NCBI GenBank assembly: GCA_017428055.1
Contig: JAFRRN010000034.1
Span: forward strand, 1 to 64,000
DNA: 64,000 nucleotides
Reading direction: 5' to 3'
From: Prevotella sp.
GTDB lineage: Bacteria > Bacteroidota > Bacteroidia > Bacteroidales > Bacteroidaceae
The notes below the pieces were generated by a model that was not told the origin of the DNA, ran no database searches, and saw nothing but the letters and a program-made list of their open reading frames with translations. A program made the position numbers and the translations under genes. Positions within the stretch are counted from its first letter, which is position 1. Each line of letters begins with the position of its first letter. Of this stretch, positions 16,177 to 25,226 are shown piece by piece.

Positions 16177-17568
16177 TTAGAATTGCGTTTGGATGACTTC
16201 CTTCACACCCTCGCCACGTTTGAAAAGGACTACGAAAGCATTGTTGCTTTGGTTGGTATTGCCATTGGCTGCCACGGTGTAGTCGTGTACTTGGTTGGCA
16301 GAATTGACGGTACTTGTGTAAGTGGCATCATAGAACTGGTGATAGTGACCTGAGAAATGTTGCACCTTGCCGTCTGTCCTGCCCGCCGCCTTCATCATGA
16401 TGGCAGAAAGTGGGTCTTTCTTCAAGGTGTTGGCAGAGGTGGCATCGTTGTAAGCAATGCCGGAAGTGCTGGAACCGTATGCGGAAGAATTGCTTGCGGG
16501 GATGTAATAGCCCCCACTGTTTTGGTCGAGCCACCAACGGTTGCAGTCAGAGCCAGCCAACCAAGGATAGTGCTGCATCCATACACTTGCCTCGTCGGTG
16601 TGATTATCAACGAAAGAATTGAGGGTACTGATGATGCCGTCTGGAGCATAGTATGTAGCACTGCTCAACAATCCAGGCTTGTTATAAGGTTTCTGGAACC
16701 AGTAGTTGTTGGCGCAATAAAAACGTACATCCTTGAACTTAAAGGTGAAATGATTGGGTTGCCATGCGCCACTACCACCTGTGAAATATTGTATATTCTC
16801 ATCGAATACACTCTTATTGTTCCAATATGAGTTGTTGTTCTTGATAGCAGTAATCGTCTGGTCATCAGCGTGAGAGCCACCCGTGGAGCCGTATGTCACA
16901 CCTTTGTCTGAATTGCTACTCCCCCAATAGTCAGGAGAGAAGTCGTGATTACCGGCAATGAAGATGAATGGCACTCCCGCTGTCTTGCATACTTCAGCCG
17001 TGGCATTGAGGAAGTTGGTGTGCGTGCCACTGCTCCCATCGTCGCCCTTGTCTTGGTCGATGTCACCAAGGCAAAAGACGATACTTGTCTTTGGCACAAG
17101 TGATGTGGCACCTTCCGTGGTGAAGCTCACTTTCTTCGTCCCGTCTTTCCCCATGTTGCAGATGTTGTTCATGATGGTTGTCAAGTCCGACGCACTTGTT
17201 CCGTCATGGTCAGTCTGGTTGGTATGGCAGTCGGAGATAAACACGGCGCAGAACCATATATCCTCCTCGAAGCGGAATCCGTATGCCTTGTTGTTATAGA
17301 CAAATACCTTCAGTTCTCCCGGGGTGATGTTCGTCGTCGTGGGATTGGGCTTGATTTGCGAGGCACTGACGGTTGTTCCATCAACTTGTACTGCCGTAAT
17401 CAATCCCGACAAATTCGTTCCCGCCGGCACGGTGATAGTTGTAGAACCATCCAAAAGGTTGGTCTCTGCACAGTCTGCGTAGGTCAGTCCGTTCAGCGTG
17501 AATGTCATCTGTGCGCTTGTCGTCAAGGCAATGGCGCACAATAGGAATGGCAAAATAATCTTTCTCAT
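16177..17568 (-). CDS. Exported calcineurin-like metallophosphoesterase
   Basis: Signal peptide MRKIILPFLLCAIALTTSAQ. The phosphoesterase metal-binding series is complete: D-x-H in VFISDCHTN, GDxxxD in CLGDIDQD, the GNHD signature in FIAGNHDFSP, H in WMQHYPWLAG, and GHYH in HFSGHYHQF. This predicts a dinuclear-metal phosphatase or phosphodiesterase acting in the periplasm or at the surface; substrate unknown. An N-terminal ~100-residue beta domain precedes the catalytic core. It sits between the two dockerin-tailed genes with gaps of 17 and 27 bp. Confidence 0.85.
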   Translation of the reverse strand: MRKIILPFLLCAIALTTSAQMTFTLNGLTYADCAETNLLDGSTTITVPAGTNLSGLITAVQVDGTTVSASQIKPNPTTTNITPGELKVFVYNNKAYGFRFEEDIWFCAVFISDCHTNQTDHDGTSASDLTTIMNNICNMGKDGTKKVSFTTEGATSLVPKTSIVFCLGDIDQDKGDDGSSGTHTNFLNATAEVCKTAGVPFIFIAGNHDFSPDYWGSSNSDKGVTYGSTGGSHADDQTITAIKNNNSYWNNKSVFDENIQYFTGGSGAWQPNHFTFKFKDVRFYCANNYWFQKPYNKPGLLSSATYYAPDGIISTLNSFVDNHTDEASVWMQHYPWLAGSDCNRWWLDQNSGGYYIPASNSSAYGSSTSGIAYNDATSANTLKKDPLSAIMMKAAGRTDGKVQHFSGHYHQFYDATYTSTVNSANQVHDYTVAANGNTNQSNNAFVVLFKRGEGVKEVIQTQF

Positions 17569-17595
17569 GATTATAAAAGTTAGTTAAAACTATTA

Positions 17596-20500
17596 TCAGT
17601 CGTTCAATATCATGTTGGTAATGGTGACAATGTCGGTCACGTTAATTTCCCCATCCACATTGGCATCGGCAGCCACGAGGTCAATGTCTATGTCGTTAGC
17701 TTCCAAAAGATAGTTTGAGAGGCACACGATGTCGGTCACGTTGACAAAGCCATCCCTGTTCACGTCGCCAAGGATGTGCTTGATGCCATAATAGTACAAG
17801 CGGAAATTGTCCACCGCTACCCAGTTGGCGTCGGTCGATTCCACATATAAGCCGAAGGTATGGTCGCCAGCCTTCACGGTCTTGCTGACCTCGAATATTT
17901 CTGGGGCATGGTCGCCTGTGTGACATTCCACTTGTTCATCGTCAAAACGGAGCGTGACACCGCTCACCGTCAGGCTCGCTTGGTCTTGTCGCACGGCCTC
18001 TACTGCGGCTTTCAAGGTATAACTACCTTCACGCAATGCCATTGTCTGATACATCGAGTGGTCGGCTAATGCGCCAGCCAGCCAACACTCGGCAAACGGT
18101 GGGTTGAAGTTGTCGTATGTGGTATTTTGTGCCCACCAGCCGCCAGTCGTGCTCCATTCATCAATGTTCCATTTGTCGAATGCAGGATTAGCCATAGGGA
18201 CGCGGACGGGTGAATCTTGCGTAGCCAAGGCATAGTAATCATCCTCCGTCCCAGCGAAGAGGAGCGAGAAGTTGTCCATCGCTATCCAGTTGGCAGTGGT
18301 GGAGACTGCCTTCAGTCCGTAGGTCAACGTGCCGTCCGTCACCTCCACTTTCAATGAATAACGTTCAGGCTTACCATTGCCCGTTGCCACCGTCATCTCC
18401 TTGTCGCCCGCATAGAACGTCACGCCTGTTACGTCCGTGCCGCTATTAGCTTGTTGGCAAGCGATAAAAGAGCCACGGATGTAGTATGTGCCGTTGGGTA
18501 GTTCACGGACGGTCTGTTCTATCTTGGTATTGGCGAGTGTGCCACTGCTTCCAGTCCATCGTTCAATGAATGGGAAATCAAACTGTGCCCCATCGGCACT
18601 ATTGGAATAAACCGTACCACTACCATTGTAATTGGTGTACATACCATTATTATTCCAATCCTTTACGCTACCCGTACAGAGATAGGGAGCCATGGCATTG
18701 GTGATGTCAAAATACTCCACCAGGTCGGCGGCGGGGTCTTGCGTGGCATTGCCTCCCCCGTAATAATATAGGCGGAAATTGTCGAAGATAGTCCAGTCGC
18801 TCGACACGTATGACGCTCCTCGGATGCCGAACTGCAAGGTCTGGTTGTTGCTGGCAAGCGTCGTCTCCACGCTGTTGTCATACAGGCCCTTGTTGAAATA
18901 GGCTGCTGCGGCTTGCATGTTGTTGGGGATGTACATCACAGGCGACTCTCCCACTTCCGACTCGTTGCCTGTTCCCACCTTGGTAGACTGCGCGTCCTTG
19001 CCGATATGGTTGACCAATACGTATTCCGTTCCCAAATAAACCTGTGTGGTGATAGGATAATTGCTTGTTCCCGCCACATAGTCACTGTATGTGTCGGTGG
19101 ACGTTCCGGGTCGCTGATAGCCTTGGAGCTTGAACACATAGCGACCGGCGGGTGCGCCCGTAATGGTTTGGTAGACATCGAATGTCTTTTGATAGTACTC
19201 GCCACATGAGTAACTGATGGTGGGCGTGGTGCCGCTCCATCCCTCCGTGTCGTCCATTCCCGCGTTCTTGATGAGGAAGGTGATGTCGTAGGGGTTGCCC
19301 GTGGGCGTGGTGTTTTGCATGAATGTCATCAAGGCGGCTTTCGCCTCGCCCTCAAGGGTGACGATGGTCGATGCGTCTGCCGTACCCTCTGCCGCCTCGA
19401 TTTCTTGCAACTTGCTTTCCAAGGTGGAGTTTGCCCCTGCCACATCCTCCGTATGCGACTTGGCGGCAAGGTTGCGGATGGCTGCAATCAGCTCGTCCAG
19501 GTCGTACCGCTCACCCTGTTCTATCGCATCATTGATCTCCTCCAAACCCTCGGCATCGGTGATGATCCACCGCTGGGCGGTGGCGGCATTGGTGTTACTG
19601 AATGCCGTGGAGCCAGTCACGGTTGCCGTCTTGGCGCACATCGCCTGTGGTGAGGGTGTAGAGGTGGCCCGCATGATATGGTAACAGTCTGCCGTCAATG
19701 CGGATGTGCCTTTCCCCAATACCACATCGACAAACGACAATTGGAGCCGCAAGTCTACCTCGTTGGAGGTGGATGTTGCCGCCTTGAATCCATTGTTCGC
19801 ATTGTCGGAGGCATAATAGATGTATCGTCCCGTGGTTTGATTCTTGATGCGGTAGGTTTGTTTTGTTGGGTCGAAAGTGATGTTCCACATCGCATTGTTG
19901 GATGCCGTGTTCGCTTCCGTCAAGGAGAGGGCTTTGAGTTGCAGCGTCCCATTGTTGTCAACAAGATAGGATGTCTTCAATCCATAGCTTTCATCCGAAT
20001 TACGGATGAAATAGCTCTTCGTGTCTTCTTGCTCAAAGGTATATGCCAAGCCTTGCAGGTTGCCGCCCACAGGACAAAGGCCGTCTTCCACGATGGCTTG
20101 CATCAATAGGGAGTTGCCATAATAGGAGGCGTCACTATGGTTGTCCTCGTGTGCGCCATTGATGGTGTATGAGAGGCTCTGCGCCGCTCCCGTTGCCCAT
20201 AGGTGGGTGCCATCGCCCGTGAGTCTTACGCCGTCGCTGTTGTCCCAGAACTGCAAGAAGCGCGTAGCCCGCTTGCCATACCAAATGCCGCTGCCGCTAT
20301 TGGAGCGGATGTCGCCCGTATAGGTGCTGTGCGTTCCCACGCCGATGCCATGTCCCATCTCGTGCAACAACGTACCCGTGGCTTGGTAGCTCTCAGTCGG
20401 TCCCACACGGATATACCCGCCATACGAGCAGTCTGCCGTGGGCGTTCCCGACGCATAATGCACATTAAGATAAGCTCCGCTGATGCTGGTGAGGTTTGAC

Positions 20501-21606
20501 CACATCGTCGCCACACCCATCGCCGACTGTGAGATGCGGGCATTGATGAGGTCATCGCCCTCGTTGCCATATCCATACGTCACATTTCCCTTGGGTAAGG
20601 TATAAACTTTGATAACGTCACCATAACCCACCTTATAACCCGTCGTCACGGCATACGCGCGTATATAATATAAGGTGGCGGGAGTGAGGTTGTCTAAGCA
20701 ATAGATGTTGCCGCCATTCGACACATAACGGGTGGTACGCTCGTCGGCAACGGTGGGTGTGGGGTTGGTGGAACTATAGCAAAAGCCCTGTTCCAAGATA
20801 CTGGATGAGCCACTTACTGTGGACCGACCGAAAATCATCGTTGCCCCACGGGCATACTTGGTGCTTGTCACTACCGTCGGCACCGTTCCCGACGTCGATG
20901 TCTTGGTGGCGAAAATGCTACGCTCGGCGGCGAGCATGGCGGCTTTCAAAGTGGCGGCTGCTGACTGAACATTGGCTGCCGTGCCGCTCGACGTGTACTT
21001 ATTGGCATTGGTGATGGCACTACTCAACGTGCTTTTCACCGTAGCATCCATCGACTGTGACGCCAACGTATTGGCTACCGTCACAAGATTCGACAACCCC
21101 GTGCGCATATAGGTCACGTTGGTGCTGGTACGGACGAGGCGGAAATTGTCACATGCCATCCAGTTGCCCGTGGCATTTGTCACCTTGAAGCCAATGGTCA
21201 CGTCATCGGTCAATACGTCAAAAGTAACGGAATAGTCGCCCGCAGTGGTGACTGTGGTCTCTGCCCAGTCGGCAAAGACGACTCCCCCCGTGGCGGCCGT
21301 ATTGCTATCTTGCTTGATATGCTGCGCCGCGACGGTAAGCGTATAGCGTCCCTTGGTCAGCCCCGTGATAGTCTGCTTGATGTATGTGTCGGGCAGGTTG
21401 CCGCTACTGGAGACCCACCGTTCCACGTAAGCGTAATTGGACTTCCCCGAGAAGTCGCTGTTGGTTTGGAACTGCATCCCCTGCTGTTGCCAGCCGGCGA
21501 AGCTCCTTCCGTCAAACTCGGGGTTGACAATACTCGAAGTGACATCCGTCTGTGCCATCATCGGCAAGAACGTAATCATAAGGAAAAGAAGTGATTTCTG
21601 TCGCAT
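17596..21606 (-). CDS. Very large exported protein with zinc-protease-like motif and dockerin tail
   Basis: 1336 residues with signal peptide MRQKSLLFLMITFLPMMAQ. Order: N-terminal sandwich (VNPEFDGRSFAGWQ), fibronectin-like segment (about 240-330), a domain with HEMGHGIGVGTH near 415-426 that resembles a metzincin zinc site although the third His is one residue later than in the canonical HExxHxxGxxH, a ricin/lectin-like segment (about 520-680, KSYFIRNSDES), helical linkers, three further carbohydrate-binding-like sandwiches and a dockerin-like C-terminus (DVNRDGFVNVTDI, DANVDGEINVTDI). It may be a surface peptidase or glycan-binding protein; proteolysis is not certain. Confidence 0.75.
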   Translation of the reverse strand: MRQKSLLFLMITFLPMMAQTDVTSSIVNPEFDGRSFAGWQQQGMQFQTNSDFSGKSNYAYVERWVSSSGNLPDTYIKQTITGLTKGRYTLTVAAQHIKQDSNTAATGGVVFADWAETTVTTAGDYSVTFDVLTDDVTIGFKVTNATGNWMACDNFRLVRTSTNVTYMRTGLSNLVTVANTLASQSMDATVKSTLSSAITNANKYTSSGTAANVQSAAATLKAAMLAAERSIFATKTSTSGTVPTVVTSTKYARGATMIFGRSTVSGSSSILEQGFCYSSTNPTPTVADERTTRYVSNGGNIYCLDNLTPATLYYIRAYAVTTGYKVGYGDVIKVYTLPKGNVTYGYGNEGDDLINARISQSAMGVATMWSNLTSISGAYLNVHYASGTPTADCSYGGYIRVGPTESYQATGTLLHEMGHGIGVGTHSTYTGDIRSNSGSGIWYGKRATRFLQFWDNSDGVRLTGDGTHLWATGAAQSLSYTINGAHEDNHSDASYYGNSLLMQAIVEDGLCPVGGNLQGLAYTFEQEDTKSYFIRNSDESYGLKTSYLVDNNGTLQLKALSLTEANTASNNAMWNITFDPTKQTYRIKNQTTGRYIYYASDNANNGFKAATSTSNEVDLRLQLSFVDVVLGKGTSALTADCYHIMRATSTPSPQAMCAKTATVTGSTAFSNTNAATAQRWIITDAEGLEEINDAIEQGERYDLDELIAAIRNLAAKSHTEDVAGANSTLESKLQEIEAAEGTADASTIVTLEGEAKAALMTFMQNTTPTGNPYDITFLIKNAGMDDTEGWSGTTPTISYSCGEYYQKTFDVYQTITGAPAGRYVFKLQGYQRPGTSTDTYSDYVAGTSNYPITTQVYLGTEYVLVNHIGKDAQSTKVGTGNESEVGESPVMYIPNNMQAAAAYFNKGLYDNSVETTLASNNQTLQFGIRGASYVSSDWTIFDNFRLYYYGGGNATQDPAADLVEYFDITNAMAPYLCTGSVKDWNNNGMYTNYNGSGTVYSNSADGAQFDFPFIERWTGSSGTLANTKIEQTVRELPNGTYYIRGSFIACQQANSGTDVTGVTFYAGDKEMTVATGNGKPERYSLKVEVTDGTLTYGLKAVSTTANWIAMDNFSLLFAGTEDDYYALATQDSPVRVPMANPAFDKWNIDEWSTTGGWWAQNTTYDNFNPPFAECWLAGALADHSMYQTMALREGSYTLKAAVEAVRQDQASLTVSGVTLRFDDEQVECHTGDHAPEIFEVSKTVKAGDHTFGLYVESTDANWVAVDNFRLYYYGIKHILGDVNRDGFVNVTDIVCLSNYLLEANDIDIDLVAADANVDGEINVTDIVTITNMILND

Positions 21607-21724
21607 ATCTTTGATAATAGTTTAGGTTATGTTTGCAAAAATAATCAAAAAGAACATAAAAATGGAATATCTAACCTAAAAAGATGACCCACTCGCGAAA
21701 AAATGAAGTTGGCAGACATCATTC

Positions 21725-21785
21725 GTCCAAGCGGCTTGGACGAGGTGTCCAAAGGGCTTGGACGACCCGTCCAACGCCTTTGGAC
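21725..21785. repeat. Cluster of three 17-nt palindromes at 22-bp period
   Basis: GTCCAAGCGGCTTGGAC (21725-21741), GTCCAAAGGGCTTGGAC (21747-21763) and GTCCAACGCCTTTGGAC (21769-21785) start exactly 22 bp apart with 5-nt spacers. The gap between the divergent 1336-aa and ogt genes (21607-21962) holds this cluster and little else. A copy with the same geometry lies at 58959-59019 in opposite orientation. Confidence 0.9.
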
Positions 21786-21918
21786 GGCACTCCACTGATG
21801 CCTTGGCGCATTTCCCAGATGGCATCAATGGCTACTTAATAAAGCACCACCTAATAAGGAACGGCGTGTTGAGGACACCAAAATACAAAAAAACGAGCGG
21901 AAAGACGATACTTTTGCT

Positions 21919-21926
21919 TATCTTTG
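21919..21926 (+). promoter_or_regulatory. -7 box upstream of ogt
   Basis: TATCTTTG fits TAnnTTTG and lies 37 bp before the ogt start. The -33 region does not show TTTG at the normal distance, so the promoter is probably weak or uses another upstream element. Confidence 0.45.
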
Positions 21927-21962
21927 CGACGGAAACGCCGCCTATCATCAATATGACCGACA

Positions 21963-22460
21963 ATGGATTACACTTCACACTATGACAGTCCTCTTGGAGG
22001 AATCACGATGGCATCTGACGGAACGGCACTTGTCGGGCTATGGTTTGATGGCCAGAAATACTTTGCCGATACGCTCGACAGGGAACATCAAGAGAAGCAT
22101 GACTTGGATGTTTTCACAGACACTCGCCGTTGGCTCGATACCTATTTTTGTGGGAAGGCACCCGTGTTCACCCCCACCCTCATGATGCGAGCCGGTAAAT
22201 TCAGGAAGGCGGTGTGGGAACTGTTGCTTACTATCCCCTTTGGTCACACGATGAGCTACGGTGACATTGCCCGCCGCCTTGCCGAGGCGCAAGGACTTGA
22301 GACCATGTCGGCACAGGCTATCGGTGGCGCGGTAGGCCATAATAGCATCTCACTCATTATTCCCTGCCATCGTGTCATCGGCGCAAACGGCTCGTTAAGA
22401 GGGTATGCTGGCGGCATTGACAAGAAGAGAAGGTTATTGCAGATGGAAGGAGTTATATGA
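21963..22460 (+). CDS. ogt: Methylated-DNA-protein cysteine methyltransferase
   Basis: Suicidal DNA repair protein that transfers the alkyl group from O6-alkylguanine to its own cysteine. The active-site motif IPCHRVIG is present near residues 135-142, preceded by the DNA-binding helix (MSAQAIGGAVGHNSI) and helix-turn-helix FGHTMSYGDIARRL. The N-terminal ribonuclease-H-like domain begins YDSPLGGITMASDG. At 165 aa it matches Ogt-type proteins without the Ada regulatory domain. Transcribed alone; a long inverted repeat follows its stop. Confidence 0.92.
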   Translation: MDYTSHYDSPLGGITMASDGTALVGLWFDGQKYFADTLDREHQEKHDLDVFTDTRRWLDTYFCGKAPVFTPTLMMRAGKFRKAVWELLLTIPFGHTMSYGDIARRLAEAQGLETMSAQAIGGAVGHNSISLIIPCHRVIGANGSLRGYAGGIDKKRRLLQMEGVI

Positions 22461-22465
22461 TTAAA

Positions 22466-22536
22466 GATTGAAAATTGAAGATTGAAAATTTGGCTTGCGC
22501 CATCAATCTTGAATCTTGAATCTTCAATTTTCAATC
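22466..22536. repeat. Long inverted repeat of GATTGAAAATT words
   Basis: GATTGAAAATTGAAGATT (22466-22483) and its exact complement AATCTTCAATTTTCAATC (22519-22536) flank a 35-nt spacer that itself repeats the same words. It lies directly after ogt and before the rbfA promoter, so it may serve as terminator or boundary. Confidence 0.8.
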
Positions 22537-22542
22537 CTTTTG

Positions 22543-22574
22543 TTTGGCGTTTTATCATCTTTTCGTTACCTTTG
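22543..22574 (+). promoter_or_regulatory. Promoter of rbfA
   Basis: TTTG (22543-22546), 20-bp spacer, TACCTTTG (22567-22574): a full match to the Bacteroidetes primary promoter. The leader to the rbfA ATG would be about 120 nt. Confidence 0.75.
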
Positions 22575-22696
22575 CGTTGGTAATAACGAACATTAAACAT
22601 GAAAGATGAAAGACGAAAATTGAAAAATTAAATATTAAAAGGTTGGCAATCTTTATTGTTTAATGTATAATGTTTAATTCTTTAAAACTATTATTC

Positions 22697-23044
22697 ATGC
22701 AAGAGACAAGACAAAACAAGGTGGCACGGTTGCTGCAAAAGGAACTAAGCCTGATATTCCAAAGCCAGACACGCAAGATGCACGGCACGATGGTGAGCGT
22801 GACACGTACCAAAGTGAGTGCCGACCTGGGCATCTGCACGGCATACCTCAGCGTGTTTCCATCGGAAAAGGCAGAGGAGATTATCAAGAACGTGAACGAC
22901 AACGTGAAGACCATCCGCTATGAGTTGGGTACGCGCATCCGCAACCAGGTGCGTATCATCCCTGAATTGCGATTCTTCGTCGACGATAGCCTGGACTATA
23001 TCGACCACATAAACGAACTATTAAACTTGAAAGATGATAGATGA
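22697..23044 (+). CDS. rbfA: Ribosome-binding factor A
   Basis: Late 30S maturation factor that binds near helix 1 of 16S rRNA and supports cold growth. The product starts MQETRQNKVARLLQKELSL (a longer frame from 22670 adds nine unlikely residues) and shows the KH-like fold pattern: LIFQSQTRKMHGTMVSVT, VSADLGICTAYLSVF, and the family ending RIIPELRFFVDDSLDY. Length of 115 aa is normal. The ABC permease gene 156 bp downstream is probably expressed with it. Confidence 0.93.
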   Translation: MQETRQNKVARLLQKELSLIFQSQTRKMHGTMVSVTRTKVSADLGICTAYLSVFPSEKAEEIIKNVNDNVKTIRYELGTRIRNQVRIIPELRFFVDDSLDYIDHINELLNLKDDR

Positions 23045-23200
23045 AATATTAATTTTTGAACAATTTTGAATGGATTTTTGAATGGATTTCTGCACGAAGT
23101 GTACGATATGGTATCGCCTACGGCGAGAAATTTCACAAAATCCATTTCAAAATCCCACAAAATTCAATTTCCATCTTCCATCTTTAATCTTTAATGTTTA

Positions 23201-24418
23201 ATGTTTAATTTTCCATTCTATATTTCCCGTCGATACCTTTTTTCCAAGAAGAGTACCAATGCCATCAACGTGATTTCCATCATCTCGATGGTGGGGATAG
23301 CCGTCGCCACGATGGCTTTGGTCATCGTGTTGAGCGTGTTTAATGGCTTTCACGACTTGGTGGCATCGTTCTTTACCTCCTTTGACCCACAGTTGCAGGT
23401 GGTGCCTACCATCGGGAAGGACGCACCCACAGACGACCCCATCTTGGTGAAAATCAAGCAAATGCCGCAAATAGACATTGCGACAGAGTGCGTGGAAGAC
23501 CAAGCCCTCGCAATCTTCAATGACAAACAGGCAATGGTGAAGATAAAGGGGGTGGATGACAATTTCAATGAATTGACGCACATCACGGAGATTCTCTATG
23601 GCGATGGTGAGTATTCGCTCCATGCCGGCGACCTACAATATGGCATCCCAGGCATCCGTCTGGCGCAGAATCTCGGAACGGGAACGTACTATAAAGGGTT
23701 TATGCGCATCTATGCCCCACAACGTGAGGGGCAGTTGGACATGACAGACCCCTCGTCGGGATTCGTGGTAGACTCGTTGCTCTCGCCCGGCGTGGTGTTT
23801 TCTGTGAGGCAGGCGAAGTATGACAGGGACTATATCATCACATCCATTTCATTCGCCCGGCTGCTTTTCGGGCAGCAGGGGATGCTCACGTCCTTGGAAC
23901 TTCGCATCAAGGATGGCTACAGCATAGGCAGCGTGAAGAAGGAAATCAAGAAGATTGCTGGCGATAAGTATCGTGTCCTTGACCGTTACGAGCAACAGGC
24001 GGACACATTTAACATCATGAAGATTGAGAAACTGATCGCCTACCTCTTCCTGACTTTCATCCTCATGGTGGCATGTTTCAACATCATCGGCTCGCTCTCC
24101 ATGCTCATCATCGACAAGAAAGACGATGTGCAGACCTTGCGAAACCTTGGTGCCAACGACAAGCAAGTAACCAAAATCTTCCTCTTCGAGGGAAGGATGA
24201 TCTCTGCCATTGGCGCATTCATCGGCATCGCGCTGGGCTTGCTGCTATGCTGGCTGCAACAGACATTTGGCTTGGTAGCCCTCGGGGAGAGCAGTGGGTC
24301 GTTTGTGGTGAATGCCTATCCTGTCAGTGTGCATTACACCGACGTTCTCTTGGTGTTTGTCACCGTGCTGGCAGTAGGGTGGGTTGCCGTATGGTATCCT
24401 GTCAGGTATTTAAGATAA
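23201..24418 (+). CDS. LolC/LolE-type ABC transporter permease
   Basis: Inner-membrane permease of the lipoprotein-releasing (FtsX/MacB-like) ABC family, which hands lipoproteins to the outer-membrane pathway. Four membrane segments are visible: about 23-45 (VISIISMVGIAVATMALVI) and three after residue 275 (LIAYLFLTFILMVACFNII; GAFIGIALGLLLCWL; VLLVFVTVLAVGWVAVW). A large periplasmic domain lies between. N-terminal FYISRRYLFSKKS is typical. The 405-aa length fits. Its 3' end overlaps convergent murI by 17 bp. No ATPase gene is adjacent, which is usual in Bacteroidetes. Confidence 0.88.
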   Translation: MFNFPFYISRRYLFSKKSTNAINVISIISMVGIAVATMALVIVLSVFNGFHDLVASFFTSFDPQLQVVPTIGKDAPTDDPILVKIKQMPQIDIATECVEDQALAIFNDKQAMVKIKGVDDNFNELTHITEILYGDGEYSLHAGDLQYGIPGIRLAQNLGTGTYYKGFMRIYAPQREGQLDMTDPSSGFVVDSLLSPGVVFSVRQAKYDRDYIITSISFARLLFGQQGMLTSLELRIKDGYSIGSVKKEIKKIAGDKYRVLDRYEQQADTFNIMKIEKLIAYLFLTFILMVACFNIIGSLSMLIIDKKDDVQTLRNLGANDKQVTKIFLFEGRMISAIGAFIGIALGLLLCWLQQTFGLVALGESSGSFVVNAYPVSVHYTDVLLVFVTVLAVGWVAVWYPVRYLR

Positions 24419-25226
24419 CACTTTCCACTTCCACGGATTCATGCAGGAACATCTGTGCAGACTCCTTAAACTTCTCGGGATTTTCAGTGGTTAAATAGCG
24501 TACGATGCCGCCTTGAGAGCATTGACTTTCCATCTGTGGGTGGCGGGTAAGGTATTGTTGTAGGCTCTCTGCCACATATTCTCCCTGTGGCACGATGCGT
24601 ACTCCCATAGGAAGATATTTGAGAATCTTGGGCATCAAGAGTGGATAATGGGTGCATCCGAGGATGATGGCATCAATCGCGGGGTCTTTTCGCATGATTT
24701 CATCGATACGCTTCTTCACGAAATAGTCGGCGCCGGGAGAGTCTGCCTCGTTGTATTCCACGAGTGGTACCCAAAAGGGACACGCCACACCAGAGACAAC
24801 GATGTCGGGATGAAGCTTGTGAATTTCGAGGTTATAGCTCTCGCTCTTGATGGTTCCCTCTGTTGCGAGCACCCCAACATGGCGACTCTTGGTGAGGCTA
24901 CCTATCACCTCCGCCGTCGGTCGTATGATGCCCAGCACCCGCTTATTGGGGTCTATCTGTGGCAAGTCGTGCTGCTGGATGGTACGCAGAGCCTTGGCAG
25001 ATGCCGTGTTGCAACCCAAGATGACGAGGTGGCAACCATACTCAAAGAGTTTCAATACCGCCTCCCGGGTGAATTGGTACACCACATCGAAGGAGCGCGG
25101 GCCATACGGGGCGCGGGCGTTATCACCCAAATACACATAGTCGTATTGGGGAAGAAGTTGGCGAATGCCATGAAGGATGGTCAGGCCGCCATAACCAGAG
25201 TCGAAGATACCAATGGGTCCACTCAT
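24402..25226 (-). CDS. murI: Glutamate racemase
   Basis: Makes D-glutamate for peptidoglycan. Both catalytic cysteine motifs are present: LGCNTASAKALR (C about 74) and ILGCTHYPLLMP (C about 190), along with the N-terminal IGIFDSGYGGLTIL and YLGDNARAPYG. Length 274 aa is standard. Last gene of the long envelope operon; its start overlaps the upstream OmpH-type gene by 4 bp, giving translational coupling. Confidence 0.95.
   Translation of the reverse strand: MSGPIGIFDSGYGGLTILHGIRQLLPQYDYVYLGDNARAPYGPRSFDVVYQFTREAVLKLFEYGCHLVILGCNTASAKALRTIQQHDLPQIDPNKRVLGIIRPTAEVIGSLTKSRHVGVLATEGTIKSESYNLEIHKLHPDIVVSGVACPFWVPLVEYNEADSPGADYFVKKRIDEIMRKDPAIDAIILGCTHYPLLMPKILKYLPMGVRIVPQGEYVAESLQQYLTRHPQMESQCSQGGIVRYLTTENPEKFKESAQMFLHESVEVESVILNT

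Noticed and set aside
21725-21785. CRISPR or IS end
   Set aside because: Units are palindromic with 5-nt spacers and there is no transposase or cas gene; spacing is fixed at 22 bp.
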